DNA of 37,984 nt from Asparagopsis taxiformis (GCA_030407315.1 JALQPE010000611.1:1-37984), one strand, 5' to 3'. Counted from the first letter of the stretch, positions 1-11,384 are shown. Notes: a model not told the origin generated them from the letters alone. Program-made: numbers and translations.

Positions 1-400
1 CACCTACTGAGTTTGAGATCAAAAAATGTAGTAAATTTACTGCCTGAGGCAGTAAAAATCACTGCCTGAGCAATGTAGTGCCTGAGGCAGTAAAATTACT
101 ATTTTAATTTTTTCAGTTCTAGTGCCGTAGGCAGTAAAATACAAAATTTCCTGGCAGTACGCTATGTAGCAGAATTCAGTACTGTACGATAGCAAATTCT
201 AGTAATTTTTGCTGGTACCACAGGGCCAGTAGGCAATGCAGTGATTTTTGATGATTTCTGCAATGGAATGTACTGCCGTACAGTACTGCCCTGGCAAATG
301 ACCTGGCATTAGAATCAGGCAGTAAAATATACTGGCTCCGCAGTGAATTGTACTGCCTGCAAGTACTGCCTTGATAGTAATTGGTGATTGGTATTTGAGA
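1..400. repeat. ACTGCC/GGCAGT dyad cluster, copy 1
   Basis: This AT-rich stretch is studded with GGCAGTA and its complement TACTGCC, often fused into short palindromes such as CTGCCTGAGGCAG (around 40-55 and 80-95) and into TACTGCCGTACAGTACTGCC-like combinations (around 270-290). Spacing is irregular, roughly 20-50 bp, so it is not a simple tandem satellite. The same motif cluster recurs at 11385-12112. Short ORFs across it are shadows of the repeats. It could be an edge of a decayed mobile element or a foldback sequence; I see no coding content. Confidence 0.6.
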
Positions 401-689
401 TCTCAATTTTTAATTGCAATAGTTGTCCAGGATAGGGTCGTTGTGCAATGTGTTCGCATGTGAGTTCAAGTAGAGAAGAGAGGAAACTATTCTGAAGCTA
501 CTAGTAGTGAGAAGTGTAGAGGATGCATGGTCACATGGAAATGACCGTTACAAAAAGGTAGGAGAAAATCGGTCGTTTTAAGAGGATATGAATAGAGTAG
601 GTGGCATTATTTGTTACTATTGTTAGCAATTAGCATTCTCGTTGTACGGAAAGCGTTGAGAGGGACACACTGTGATTGGAACGAGAGGC

Positions 690-2218
690 GAAGTTTGACA
701 GAAGATGGAATCTCAGCGTCGTGAGGAAAATCCAAATGACTGCCTAGCAGGGATTATTCGAGAGGATTCAGGACAGTGACTGGGAAGTTCGTCGTATTGG
801 GGAGAGGATGGATGAGATCGACGATGATCGAACGTCCCAACGCCAGCAAATCGAAAAGCTGATGAGTCTCTCGTCGAGTTTATAGTAACGGAACTGCAGG
901 GTGTGAAAGACATCTGTGATGGTTTATTACAGCAGAGTCAGGGCACTTCGAAGAAGGGGATGACCGACAAGGACAGGGACCGGTTGCGCATCTCGCAGTC
1001 AGCAGAACTATCGTTTTCTTACAATTTTCTGTGTGCAGTATTGGAACTGTTGTCTTTGCTGGTCAACAAGATTGGTGCTGGAGCGACATTTACACCAACC
1101 AAGGAATCTATGACCTCCGTGGTTGCAGGCTGCTCTCTGCAATGATGTTTGCAAAGCAGAGCAATGACAAAGAGATGTGTTCCAATCCAACTCCGGGAAG
1201 AACAACATCGAGCTTCGTTTCCAAGTGGTAATGTCTCTCCTGCGGAACATTCAGAAGGAAAAAGTCGGGTACAGGCCGTACAATGGAAGGCTCGAGCTCT
1301 GGACGCGATTCGAATGCTTCAACGTCTGGAAGGAGAACAAGTACATCCGGACAAAATAATCGAAGAAGTTGTTTATGGTGCCACTGGCGATGGCCGAAAC
1401 CAGCCTGCAGGAAGCATTGACGGAGGATAGGAAGCGAGGAAAAACAGATGCAGATGGGGGACAATTGAGCAAGCGTGAAATATCTTTGGCTGTTACGAAA
1501 GTTGCGCTGACAAAGGTGCTCGGTTTCCTGAACAAGTCTAGAGAGCAGGTGCGCCATCGATTCCTTGTCGAACTGGGGTTCGCTCTAGTGTTGGAAAATG
1601 ACGCATCTATCACTTTCGAGTTTCCAACTCACGATATCATTCCAGATATGGACATTATCCCCGATACCCGTGTGACCAACGGAAATCTAAGGCCTGAGGA
1701 ACGGAAAGTTGTGGATGACAAGAATTCCGAGATCATGGTACAATTCATCACTGAGCGGAAAGAAATGGTGGTCATCATTCAGTACGAAGTCGAGATATCG
1801 GATGTATGGCCAAAAGGATGATTCGAAGGAGAATCAATATCCTGGAGGTAGCCCTGAACACTGCAATTGCTTTCCTTCAATGCACGAGTAGAACGGTTTT
1901 CCTGCGACGTTCCTGCAATTCACTCAGATTTGTCTATGCAATCGCTTCTGGGATTCTAGGAATTTTCAAGGTGCAATCAGGTCAGACCTTCGAAGAAAGT
2001 GTACAAGACGAGCTCAAACAATTAGGAAGGCGATGTTGCCGAGTGAGCGAATCTGTAAGAGGCATCTCTGCGAAGATGTACTGACAATTACTAACGAAAA
2101 ATTCGAAGAACAACACTTGGAACAGCGTAGTACCGCGTTTGAGGAGGATAGCGGACATGGAAATGAAGAAGATGGGAGTGAAAGCTACGTTGAAGTTTTC
2201 CTTGATGAGGAAGATTGA
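690..2218 (+). pseudogene. decayed protein-coding gene, unknown function
   Basis: Protein-like reading frames follow one another on the plus strand, changing frame: 903-1145 (hydrophobic helix ending in LLVNKIGAGATF), 1177-1359, 1369-1821 (150 aa, the longest, mixed charged/hydrophobic), 1806-2084 and 2033-2218 (acidic tail ending in FLDEED). Upstream, 705-870 also contains short charged frames broken by stops. Successive pieces overlap or abut, which is what frameshift decay of one ~500-residue gene gives. I recognise no family, catalytic motif or transposon domain. A multi-exon gene is possible but no convincing splice sites were found at the frame changes. Confidence 0.4.
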
Positions 2219-2520
2219 TTATGGAAGCGTAGAAGTAAAGTTTCACATCAATGAAGTAAAGCTATTACTACGAGAGAGACTTGGGAGAAATAAAAACCTT
2301 TAGATATGAAACTGTCTAGGATATGAGTGGAAAGGTGCACCTAGATGCTACGACTACCTGGTGTACTGGAAACAAAGATATCGTTCCAATTTCCAACTCA
2401 CTACTGCGACTAGAAAGCGTCATGTCTACAACGGTTAAGAGTTTTACCCCTGTCATTGAGCACGCCTCTAGTGGCTTCGGGGCCTGTGCAGTCCCATCCA
2501 ATGCCGTAGCTCCACCTGGC
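2219..2520. other. non-coding spacer
   Basis: This spacer holds short open frames only, such as the start of an ORF at 2323 that runs on into the dyad repeat. No domain or strong signal is visible. Confidence 0.4.
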
Positions 2521-2532
2521 AGAGTAGTGCGG

Positions 2533-2650
2533 AAAATAATACCGGGTATTATTTCGAGGGATATTTTGCCAAGTGGCGGGCAATCATTGGTACCGACTAC
2601 AGGCGATCCCTGGAAGAAACCTAAGAACAATACCCGGTATTATTTTCAGG
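2533..2650. repeat. two dispersed copies of the AATAATACCGGGTATTATT dyad repeat
   Basis: A near-perfect palindrome, AATAATACCGGGTATTATT, lies at 2535-2553, and a second form, AATACCCGGTATTATT, at 2630-2645. They are about 92 bp apart and each is followed by a shared GGGATATTxTGCCAAGTGG-like segment. The same palindrome is the centre of the tandem units at 4068-4900 and 8461-8830, so this is a short outlying member of that family. Confidence 0.7.
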
Positions 2651-2779
2651 GATATTGCCAAGTGGAGGTCAATCGTTGTTACAGAATGTAGACAGTCCCT
2701 GGACGAAGAAACAGGCAAGAAAGATATGGAGCATGTATCGATCGATACCATCGACGTAGTCGAGGTTGACTAATTCTGA

Positions 2780-3990
2780 ACAGTCGTGTAGAATCATTTA
2801 GAAAAGATAGAACAACGTACGTTGAGTAAAACGTTTACTCAGAGGCGACATCGTGTACGGTAGGATGGGGTACGTCTACAGGAGAACTACTCTGTCCAAC
2901 AATAACATCATGCTCAATTCTGTCTAGCTCGCTGCAGATGGTGTGTCCGCTGAAGATGCAGGCTGGGAGGTTCAAGTATGCGGTTCCCAAAAAGTCCTGG
3001 AACTCGCTCGAAAGTTCTATATGAAAGAGGGCCCTGAACAGGTTTCCATGTCAATGTGAACGAGTCCGAATAGTTGAAATTGTTTTTGTCCAGCAGCTCA
3101 AAGTTCTCCATCATTGTTCTACTTTGAAGTACGACGAGCGTCCAGGAGTAAGAATATCTATAATTGACATAGTCTTACTCTTCAGATTCTCGAATCAGAA
3201 CGATGTTGTTACTCATTTCTCCAGATTACCTGTATACAGAGGACCCCACGAGAACAGCCTTTGCAGATGAAACTGACTCTTAGTGAGCACCGTCTGGTAG
3301 AGTCCCCAAAATTATTATGACAGAGGACCCAGAATCTTGTCGTGTTTTCTTCAACTTGGAAATAGTATATTTAGTGAATGTAGACATGGGAGGGGCTTCA
3401 GTAATGCATAGGTCGTATATTTTCCAAAGCGGATTGATAGCTCTTTCTCTCCCGATTGAAAGTATATTAAGAGGATTTTGAGTTCATTAGGGGCATGCAA
3501 TGGCCCATTACATATCGATCCATTCAGGATCGAAAGATATGTTGAGATTCGCGAAATCGACTACAGGCTCGTCGACGTCATTAACGGGAGTATTCTAGCC
3601 TACAGCTATTCCGAAATCAACCCTAATACGGGTTGGATCATTGAGGGAGAGATAGAGATAATATTATGTCATATTCATATTCATATGAATAGTTAACACC
3701 CTCCCAGAACTGTAATCATACTCATAGTAGATGATGGGCTTCCGGAGGACTATACAGTTTCTATGATTTAGTTGGAGTTCGGCATGTTTCCAACTACAAA
3801 TGCATCTTTCCTTCTCGATACTGTCAAAGTTTCAATCCCAAATGAAATAGTATCCAAGCAGGAAAACATGACTCTCTTCGAACCTTCATCTTACATGAAG
3901 ATGAACAGGATACTAAACCAATGACCGTCATGCACCCAAGCTGGATAGTTTCGACTTTTCTCGAATACTAGACCGCACTTAAGTTAACCT
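2780..3990. other. no recognisable gene
   Basis: The region is AT-rich and without long ORFs. A 72-codon open frame at 3478-3696 lacks an ATG at its 5' end and resembles no family I know; a 66-codon minus-strand frame at 2914-3114 is equally uninformative. I see no repeats or RNA genes. It may be ordinary intergenic DNA or very old repeat remains. Confidence 0.4.
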
Positions 3991-3999
3991 CGAACTCGG

Positions 4000-4930
4000 C
4001 CATTGGCCAGAGACGGCCAGCCGACCGGGAGCCAATGACACTGCTGCACCTGGCTTTTGGTATGGCAAATAATACCCGTATTATTTTGGGTCTGCAAAGC
4101 CCAGGTGCAGTACTGTCATTGGCCAGAGGCGGCTAGCCGACCGGGAGCCAATGACACTGCTGCACCTGGGTTTGGTATGGCAAAATAATACCCGGTATAT
4201 TTTGGGTCTGCAAAGTCCAGGCAGTACTGTCATTGGCCAGAGCGGCCAGCCGACCGGGAGCCAATGACACTGCTGCACCTGGCTTTTGGTATGGCAAAAT
4301 AATACCCGGTATTATTGGGTCTGCAAAGTCCAGGTGCAGTACTGTCATTGGCCAGAGGCGGCTAGCCGACCGGGAGCCAATGACACTGCTGCACCTGGGT
4401 TTGGTATGGCAAAATAATACCCGGTATTATTTTGGGTCTGCAAAGTCCAGGTGCAGTACTGTCATTGGCCAGAGGCGGCCAGCCGACCGGGAGCCAATGA
4501 CACTGCTGCACCTGGCTTTTGGTATGGCAAAATAATACCCGGTATTATTTGGGTCTGCAAAGTCCAGGTGCAGTACTGTCATTGGCCCAGAGGCGGCCAG
4601 CCGACCGGGAGCCAATGACACTGCTGCACCTGGCTTTTGGTATGGCAAAATAATACCCGGTATTATTTGGGTCTGCAAAGTCCAGGTGCAGTACTGTCAT
4701 TGGCCAGAGGCGGCCAGCCGACCGGGAGCCAATGACACTGCTGCACTGGCTTTTGGTATGGCAAAATAATACCCGGTAATTTTGGGTCTGCAAAGTCAGG
4801 TGCAGTACTGTCATATGGCCAGAGGCGGCCAGCCGACCGGGAGCCAATGACACTGCTGCACCTGGCTTTTGGTATGGCAAAATAATACCGGTATTATTTT
4901 GGGGTGTACCAGGCCAGGTGCAGCACTGCC
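4000..4930. repeat. tandem array of eight ~116-bp double-dyad units
   Basis: Eight units have centres near 4068, 4184, 4298, 4412, 4530, 4649, 4764 and 4880, a period of 114-119 bp. Each unit contains two dyads. The first is AATAATACCCGGTATTATT. The second is a larger stem whose left arm begins CCAGGTGCAG and whose right arm ends CTGCACCTGG, about 24 bp per arm around a GC-rich loop containing GGCGGCCAGCCGACC. Copies differ by single-base indels and substitutions, which gives a series of short shadow ORFs on both strands. No spacers unique to each unit exist, so this is not CRISPR. A related array lies at 8430-8830. Confidence 0.9.
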
Positions 4931-4984
4931 ATTTGGCCGAACGAGGAACGCCAACACTTAGCGATTGAGGGTGCATAGATCGTT

Positions 4985-5345
4985 AAGATGGAAAGGATGA
5001 GGTTTGATGTTTGTCAAGTGGCTTTAGGGTGGGTCTACCAATCTTTGTATTGCGACTGTGTGCCAGGACGTTGCAGTATATATCGCTTCGTGCGAGCCTT
5101 TCTTTTCACAGGAGATGAATGGCGGCCTTGGTGAGGAGATATATGACGTCACAATTGAGGCACAGCAAGGCGTTGCATTGGTTGAGGCGGTTTCTAAACG
5201 GAAGGGTGTGAGTGGTTTTGGAACATTGCTAATGGAATTTTGTTTGCTGAAGGCAATTGTGCGAATAGGGTTTGTACTATGATACTTGTTTATTGGACTG
5301 TATACAGATAAACGTGTAGATTGTACGTCGAAGCTAATCCAGTTT
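4985..5345. other. spacer with a short open frame
   Basis: A 74-codon plus-strand frame at 5058-5282 begins near a non-ATG position and shows no recognisable domain. I do not call it a gene. Nothing else stands out before the hairpin at 5352. Confidence 0.3.
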
Positions 5346-5351
5346 CCTCAT

Positions 5352-5387
5352 ACGCATTTTCTCGTCCTGAAGGACGAGAAAAGGCGT
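5352..5387. repeat. strong hairpin
   Basis: An inverted repeat with arms TTTTCTCGTCC and GGACGAGAAAA around a TGAA tetraloop (5357-5382) extends by a further ACGC/GCGT pair after one mismatch. It lies about 220 bp upstream of the glycosyltransferase-like pseudogene. A role as a terminator or regulatory element is not supported by other evidence; it may be a small foldback remnant. Confidence 0.6.
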
Positions 5388-5606
5388 GATCAAAGCGTCT
5401 ATGTCTTCCTCTTCTTGTGATCTGGGTGAAGGAACCATCTGAATACAGCCAGCCTTCATTTGCCCGCAAACACTGTCATCCCGTCACCTATTTTCCCTGC
5501 TTACCGCAGCTACTTGGCTTGCCACTTTCCTCTCGAGGCAACCCTTTCGACACATCACCGTTGCCTGCAGCGACATTCATCCTCTTCGCTTTCACATATT
5601 GTTATC

Positions 5607-7330
5607 ATGCTCACCTGGAGCTGGCTTGGCAAATGTCGCTCCTTCGTAGCTTCTTTGCCGTGGGAGTCGTGTGCAACTGTTTCCGCTACCCCTCCCGCCC
5701 CATCAACGAAAGCTTGATACTCCCAATCCTTACTCGCGATTATCTCGCAGATTTCTTGCCTTTATCAAGCGCGAATTCAGCACTGCCGTCACTCACGCCG
5801 CCGCTGTCATCACTGTCGTTCTAGTTCTTGTGTTCTTGCTTGGTGCCCAATCTTCTCTTCCACCTTACAATCCTCCCTGATTTGTCATTCACAACCCACC
5901 AACTGTGCAATCCAACAACTCACTTCATCATGATCCCAATCTTTCTCCGCTCAACCTCCAGTTGCATGATATGCATGAAGTTCCATTTCGATACTTGAAC
6001 GAAATTGGTATGGACCAAAAAGAACGTTCAAACACCTGCTCTCAACTCGAGCTTCCAACTCTTCCCTCGCGTATCCGACAAGACGTGCTGTTTTCGCTCA
6101 TATTTCGCAATGTCACTTGTATTCTTGTATTCGAGCTGTCGCGAGTGCTGTCGTTTACGCTCAAACAACAGCTCGAGTGGCCGTCATTTTCGCACAGCCT
6201 ATCGCTGAACACCATTTATCGGAATTTCTCATCGCCGACCACAATACGGGGCGATTTAGTGAACCATGTTATCATCATACCGGTCTCCGAAAAGTTTGAA
6301 CGTTTCTCTCGGATAATCATTCGACCATCACCGATTGGGCTGAATTTTCTGTTGTAGACGCTGCCTTACCATCTGATGTGGTTTCTTCTATCGCAAAATA
6401 CCGAAAGTACATTCACAGCGGCAAACTCAATGCATTTTCCCACTGCAAGCACCAAAGAAGACAGCACCAATATTCGCGTCATTCAAAACACAGACAAAGT
6501 AGCTTCGCTGGACAACTTGGCTGCCATTGATGTGCATGTTTCAATGTCGTTGACCGGAGTGATTTGGTCCAGGTATGTTCCTCGTATGATGAGGAGCAAA
6601 TCTAGTCCCATTTTGTTGAGAGGGCACCCCCTTCAAAAAGGCATATCATTGCAAAGGCTTCTGTGATAGGGCGCCACCCAGAAACGCAGAAGGTGGAAGT
6701 TACAGATAGCGTCCTCTATTCTGATTTCCACACCCCCAAAATGTTACTTCGCGGTATGTCGCCAATCGCAAGAAGCTGTTGCTACTCAAGTTGATCAGAA
6801 AGCGGAAGACCGGAACGTAATCCCAAAATTGTTTTCATTCACGCTCAGTACGGACTCGGCAACCGATTGCGTGCTCTGGGATCTGCGATGGCGTTTGCCA
6901 GGCGAACAGATCGAGTTTTGGTTCTGATCTGGGTGCTAGATCAGCATTTGAACTGCAAGTTTACAGAGTTGTTTGTAAGTAATGATGAATTTGTGGTGAG
7001 TGACAGCTTCGAGCCTGGTGAGGGATGGCCGTTTGAAAGCAATCTACGTAATGATGCACAAATGGCACAAGTGAAATGGTACAACTATATGAGAGTGAAT
7101 GGAAAGAAGGTACATACGTCGGATGATGTTGTTGAGGATAACATAGCACATCACATCTACTTATACACGTGTTACGTCGTACAGTCACCTGTGACGCCAT
7201 TCATACTGCGAACGCAGAGTACATTAAGAGTATGACGATGGCTCGATCCTGAGTCTCATCGCGTTTTGCGCATTTTAACCGACAATCTGACGCGGGAGGG
7301 CGTTTCAATAGGTACAAAGTACAGAAATAT
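5607..7330 (+). pseudogene. fucosyltransferase-like type II membrane glycosyltransferase, decayed
   Basis: Fragments in changing frames resemble a Golgi glycosyltransferase. An N-terminal piece from the ATG at 5607 leads, after a frame change near 5700, into a basic segment and a hydrophobic signal anchor (AAVITVVLVLVFLLGA, about 5790-5850). After a stop at 5878-5880 and about 900 bp of broken frames, 6816-7235 encodes a domain start with YGLGNRLRALGSAMAFA followed by a VLVLIWVLDQHLNCKFTELF-like segment. GLGNRLRA plus the W-x-D-x-H-x(3)-F-x-x-LF pattern is typical of NodZ/O-fucosyltransferase-like GT families, where the GxGNR motif contributes to GDP-sugar binding. Another frame change near 7190 is followed by more decay. 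The gene is almost certainly non-functional. The order anchor, stem, catalytic domain fits a type II Golgi enzyme. Confidence 0.5.
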
Positions 7331-7487
7331 AATCCTTTGATATCTACACGGTTCACAAGGGAGCATCCCAAAATGAGTCGCTGTACATCACTCCCCTTCC
7401 TCAGATGTGTCCAGACCTTCCATCTTCGGATCCCGAAGAGGCGCCACATAATATGTATAAGATCAGATGATCTTCAAAACTCAACAG

Positions 7488-7566
7488 CGTACGCGACGTC
7501 GCGTACGATACGTCGCACAGGCCAAAATTGTGGTTAACGGCGATAGCCGTTAACGCAGTCGACTGC
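7488..7566. repeat. cluster of three palindromes
   Basis: A perfect 20-bp palindrome, CGTACGCGACGTCGCGTACG, lies at 7488-7507. A 9-bp stem GTTAACGGC/GCCGTTAAC with a GATA loop follows at 7533-7554, and GCAGTCGACTGC at 7555-7566. All three fall within 79 bp at the boundary between AT-balanced sequence and a CpG-rich block. They may be ends of an inserted element or protein-binding sites. Confidence 0.75.
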
Positions 7567-7689
7567 GGAGCGCAGCTCGTTGGCGGTCTGGACAGCGCGT
7601 TCGAGTAGGCCTCCGCCGCACGCGTCACAGTCATGACGGCTGCATCCGCGAGCGGTAGACACGGGGTAACGGGGAAGGTCGGTTGCAGA

Positions 7690-8110
7690 GAGCGTTAGGC
7701 GGCAGCCTGAATCCGCTCAGCCAGCGCGGTACTGATACATGATCGCGAATTGGAAGCGTCCTGACTGGCGTGCGGCATGCCGACGACGCGCGCAGGCATG
7801 AGCGGAGGGGCCAGTAGCGAGTAGCGCTTCTGGATTTGGCGCTGCAGCTTTGGCGAGCAATTCGGACGGCGTCGGGCTGAAGGTGGTGTAAGGCGAGACG
7901 GGAGACATAGCTGCACGCGGGCGGGCTCGCCTGGGCGGGAGAAGTGGAGGGTTGTTTGCAGACGTCGGCTGGGTGTCTCGCGACGACGCTTGGGCGGCGG
8001 GGAGGGCGTGCGCGGTGGCGGCGCTGCAGTGCGTTTGGATCGGGAATGGGGTGTTATTGTTACCTTGACGCAACGACGGAGCGGACAATGTTGTCCATGG
8101 AGGAGCTTCA
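7690..8110 (-). other. GC-rich block, possible 5' fragment of a minus-strand gene
   Basis: GC-rich sequence carries overlapping open frames on both strands, so frame length alone is weak evidence. The most protein-like reading is on the minus strand: a frame with MSPVSPYTTFSPTPSELLAK from about 7908, Ala/Pro/Ser-rich, with a possible frame change towards a segment ending ALAERIQAAA at 7695. Upstream on the same strand, an ATG at about 8099 begins MDNIVRSVVASR and is followed by a GTAACA that could be a splice donor. Alanine-rich N-termini like this are common in targeted or disordered proteins. I cannot name a family, and it may be only a CpG-rich promoter or first exon. Confidence 0.25.
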
Positions 8111-8429
8111 GTGGGAGGACTCTTTGGGCGGGGGAGTTAGTAGGTTTAGGTCGTTGGTGAGAGCGGGGAATGGCGGGAGGCTGGAGAGCGTGGTTGGACT
8201 GGGCGGGAATGGAGATAGGGCTGTGAGGAGGGCTAGAGGTGGGGCGGGGCTAGAGAAGGAGAGAGTTAGTGAGACAGCTAGAGGGAGATCTGTTTCGGTA
8301 TTGCTGGATCGAGCGGCTCGCTGCAGAAGAGGTAGTTTCGAAAAGGGAATTGAGTTGAGTGTGGAGCGATTGCGGCTCGATGGAACCTGTTAGAAGGTCT
8401 TCATCCTACTCTGAGCGACTCCTACCAAT

Positions 8430-8830
8430 GGCAGTGCAACATCTGGACTTGGCAAACCAAAATAATACCGGGTATAGTTTCTGGGTTCCAATGTCCAGGT
8501 GCAATGCGCTCATTCGTCGGCAGAGCTGGCTGCTGTGCGGCCAATGAGTTGACTGCACCTGGTTGGGTGAAGTGAGAATAATACCGGGTATAGTTTCTGG
8601 TTTTCAACGACCAAGTGCATTGCGCTTATTGGCCACACCACAACCATCTCATCCGACCGATGAGTGCAATGCACCTGGTTTGGCAAAGTGCGAAAAATAC
8701 CGGGTATAATTTCTGGGTTCCGATGGACAGGTGCACTGCGCTCATTGGTCTGCTAGGCTGGCTGCTGTTCCACTAATGAGTGCACTACACCTGATTTGGT
8801 GAAATAAAAATAATAGCGAGTGTTATTTCT
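8430..8830. repeat. tandem array of four diverged ~116-bp double-dyad units
   Basis: Dyad centres lie near 8461, 8577, 8694 and 8811, a period of 116-117 bp, the same as the array at 4000-4930. The core is AATAATACCGGGTATA followed by GTTTCTGG. The second dyad again starts with CAGGTGCA-like sequence and ends with TGCACCTGG, around a central segment that differs from the first array. Sequence identity to the first array is low outside the dyad, but unit length and architecture are conserved. Confidence 0.85.
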
Positions 8831-9026
8831 GGATTCCATCAACCAGCTGCATACAGCAGGTCATTTTGCCGATAGCTAATCCTTTTGTTGTCAAAAAGTG
8901 CTTAGCGCATGCATGCATGTTCTCGTATTGCGCTTGCGCATAGTACCATCTCAACAGTCCCAGGCAGCACAATACTATGCGGGTAATGAGTCCAAAACCA
9001 GTTGAAACGAATAGAGCCAAAGCTGT

Positions 9027-9068
9027 GATCCCATCTCTGTCAGCCATATGGCTGACAGAGATGGGGTC
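9027..9068. repeat. 42-bp near-perfect palindrome
   Basis: The inner 34 bp (9031-9064, centred on CCATATGG) is a perfect palindrome with arms containing CTCTGTCAGCC. It extends to 42 bp with one mismatch (GATCCC on the left, GGGGTC on the right). It has no loop, so it would form a cruciform or act as a symmetrical binding site. Its left half encodes the first residues of a 74-codon minus-strand frame at 8823-9047 that is not otherwise gene-like. Confidence 0.85.
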
Positions 9069-9069
9069 A

Positions 9070-11380
9070 TATGATTAGAGGTCTCAATGTGAAACGACAT
9101 TCATTCTGCTGATTTGCTACAAAGATATAACAATGTGATTCGTTTTATTTTCATCTACTTTCGCACCGTGGTGATTTTGGAACAGAACAGCCTTGCAGTA
9201 GTGTCACTGTTTGGTCAGGCCACTAAGTTTAAGGGGAGAGCACTTTCTCGCGCTACAAAAGCGTTGAGATTCATTCTCCAGGGAGTGTGAACGGTGCTAT
9301 TCATCCAAGATAGACAATGATTTTCCTCTAAATTCACAACTCTTCTCAATTGGACTCAGTACGCAGTCATCTCAAAACCGTCCCTTCTCGCATTCACAAT
9401 CCGTCATTTTTGTTCGTCGAAGTTATTGCTAGTCTCCAAGGGCCTACTAGACAGACCGCCAAAGCCCACCTCGCAGCTCCCACCAATAGTGTACGGATTT
9501 TTTGCCTATCAACTACAACTAACTATCACTGTTTTATATCTGTTTAACCTTCAATGACTACAACTGGACACAATCCGATGCACTTTCTCAAAGTTCAGCT
9601 TCCCCACACGTACTCAAGACTGCCGAACATTTGTAGGCTTCCAGCGTTTTCCGCCACAAGTTTCGCCGACACAACGATAGTTGAAATTGAGTTACTGTCC
9701 AGATTGTTCAATAACTCCCTATAATTCAACCGTATTCTGCACGCAGACAGACTCTTTTTGATTCAGTATTGAAAAACAGTGCGATCAAATTGCTCAAATC
9801 ATGTAGAACTGTTCAGATATAACTGATCACGTTGAAACAATTATGCTCCATATGAACATTACTCCACTCATACGTGAAAAGGAACTTTCACAAGAAGAAG
9901 ATATGGTGAAATTCTGGAAGTAATCAGCGTAGAACAAAAATATGTATGCGATATATGGCCTGCCGCCTAATGGTAGGCGGTAAACTGTACAGTTTGCACT
10001 TCAAGCATCCATACCTCTAATCTCTTCTCTTTGGATTCGAGAGAATCTTGCAAAAATTGTTGATTAATATTATCTCCTACGCAACGAGTAGGACGAAATA
10101 CGTATCTATCTAGATAGGAAAATTTAATAATTCTCGTTACTTATATTTTCTTACTGTTGCATCGTATCGAAAACATGATGGTTTCCTACTTACCCAAGGA
10201 ACAGGTGACTAGTTATCCTATGATCCCATGCTGGGTTCAGCAGCAAGGTTTCATGACTTCATAGATTCTTGCTTACCCCCATGCATATGAAATTACTATG
10301 CTCATATCGTTTCCATAAACGTCACTAACGAAAAACTTATGATCGTGCTTCAGTATATCGCACTTTACGTCGCATTAGTTGTCTCATTACGGTGGGAAAT
10401 GGTCTATTCATGAGCAGAAAGCTGTAACTCTCCATGGAATGGTCTGATACTACATTCTAAAGCATTTATTAGCTGAATCTTCTTCGGTATACGCCTGGGA
10501 ATCATCACCAAGAATTTTAGGTTAGTTTTAAAGGGCCTGATTTCAATTACTGTTAATTTCCCGCGTCCAGAAAATTTGACAGATCATCCGCTGCCAAATC
10601 ATCTGCCACATCATCGTCTGCCGAATCATCTGCCTTCTGGTTACGACGAGGCCATTATGGGTGGATGACCTGCCTATTTAAGGCTGTTTATGCGTGATGT
10701 ATAGGACGATTTAATCATCCGAGTATCATGAACAAGACAGGTAAGTCAGGTACGTTGTCGTAGATGTATCTTTGCCCTCTCTTATTTATTTCCACATGTT
10801 TTCCATGAAAGATAGTGCTCTAACCATGAATATCGTTCTGCAAAGATCCTATTCCAGTCCATTGATTCGAAATGCTTCTGGTATAGGAATCGGTTAACCA
10901 CACTGCAATCTTGTTCTCATCCTTTACAATAATTTTCTTTATCTGATTGCTAACCTGTTGCAAATCATCTATGGTGGTGTTTATTTCTTTTCTGTCTGAA
11001 CATGAACTGTCATTTTCAAGCAGCAAGGAACTCGAGTTGCATGCAATTAGTCCTAGTTGTAGAGATGGTAAGATTATGGATACGATAGTTCAATTTGATG
11101 AGTAGTCTAGTCTAATGATAGAACTGAAACAGTCTTTCAGGCATCGTTATCCTTGCTACATAAAACAGTTGACGTCCTTTCAGATCACACTTGGTTATCC
11201 CTATACATTTCTATGAAGACCACCGAGAGAGATACCCCATTCTGCCCGACATTTCGTAGCTGTATGCCTGAACATGCGGCTGGAATTGCATTTACACCTG
11301 GTTTTATCGTCCTGAACATCAATTGGAGCCACTAGAAAGTATTACCCTAGGCATCAGATTTTACTACTTTCCTGTTCTGT
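9070..11380. other. no recognisable gene; small internal repeats
   Basis: This is AT-rich DNA without an ORF above about 70 codons. At 10580-10634 an AATCATCTGCC-like motif repeats about four times with 12-16 bp spacing. Around 9961-9995 a GCCGCCTAATGGTAGGCGG dyad is followed by the palindrome AAACTGTACAGTTT. A minus-strand frame at 10820-11026 and a plus-strand frame at 11153-11335 are too short and unlike known families. I see no gene. Confidence 0.4.
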
Positions 11381-11384
11381 CCGA

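Noticed and set aside
4000..4930. CRISPR-like periodic repeats
   Set aside because: Units are contiguous ~116-bp near-copies with no unique spacers and no cas genes; this is a satellite.
9957..10030. tRNA-like dyads (GCCGCCTAATGGTAGGCGG with a TTCAAGC further on)
   Set aside because: No consistent acceptor stem, anticodon arm or GTTCRA T-loop could be laid out; these look like unrelated small palindromes.
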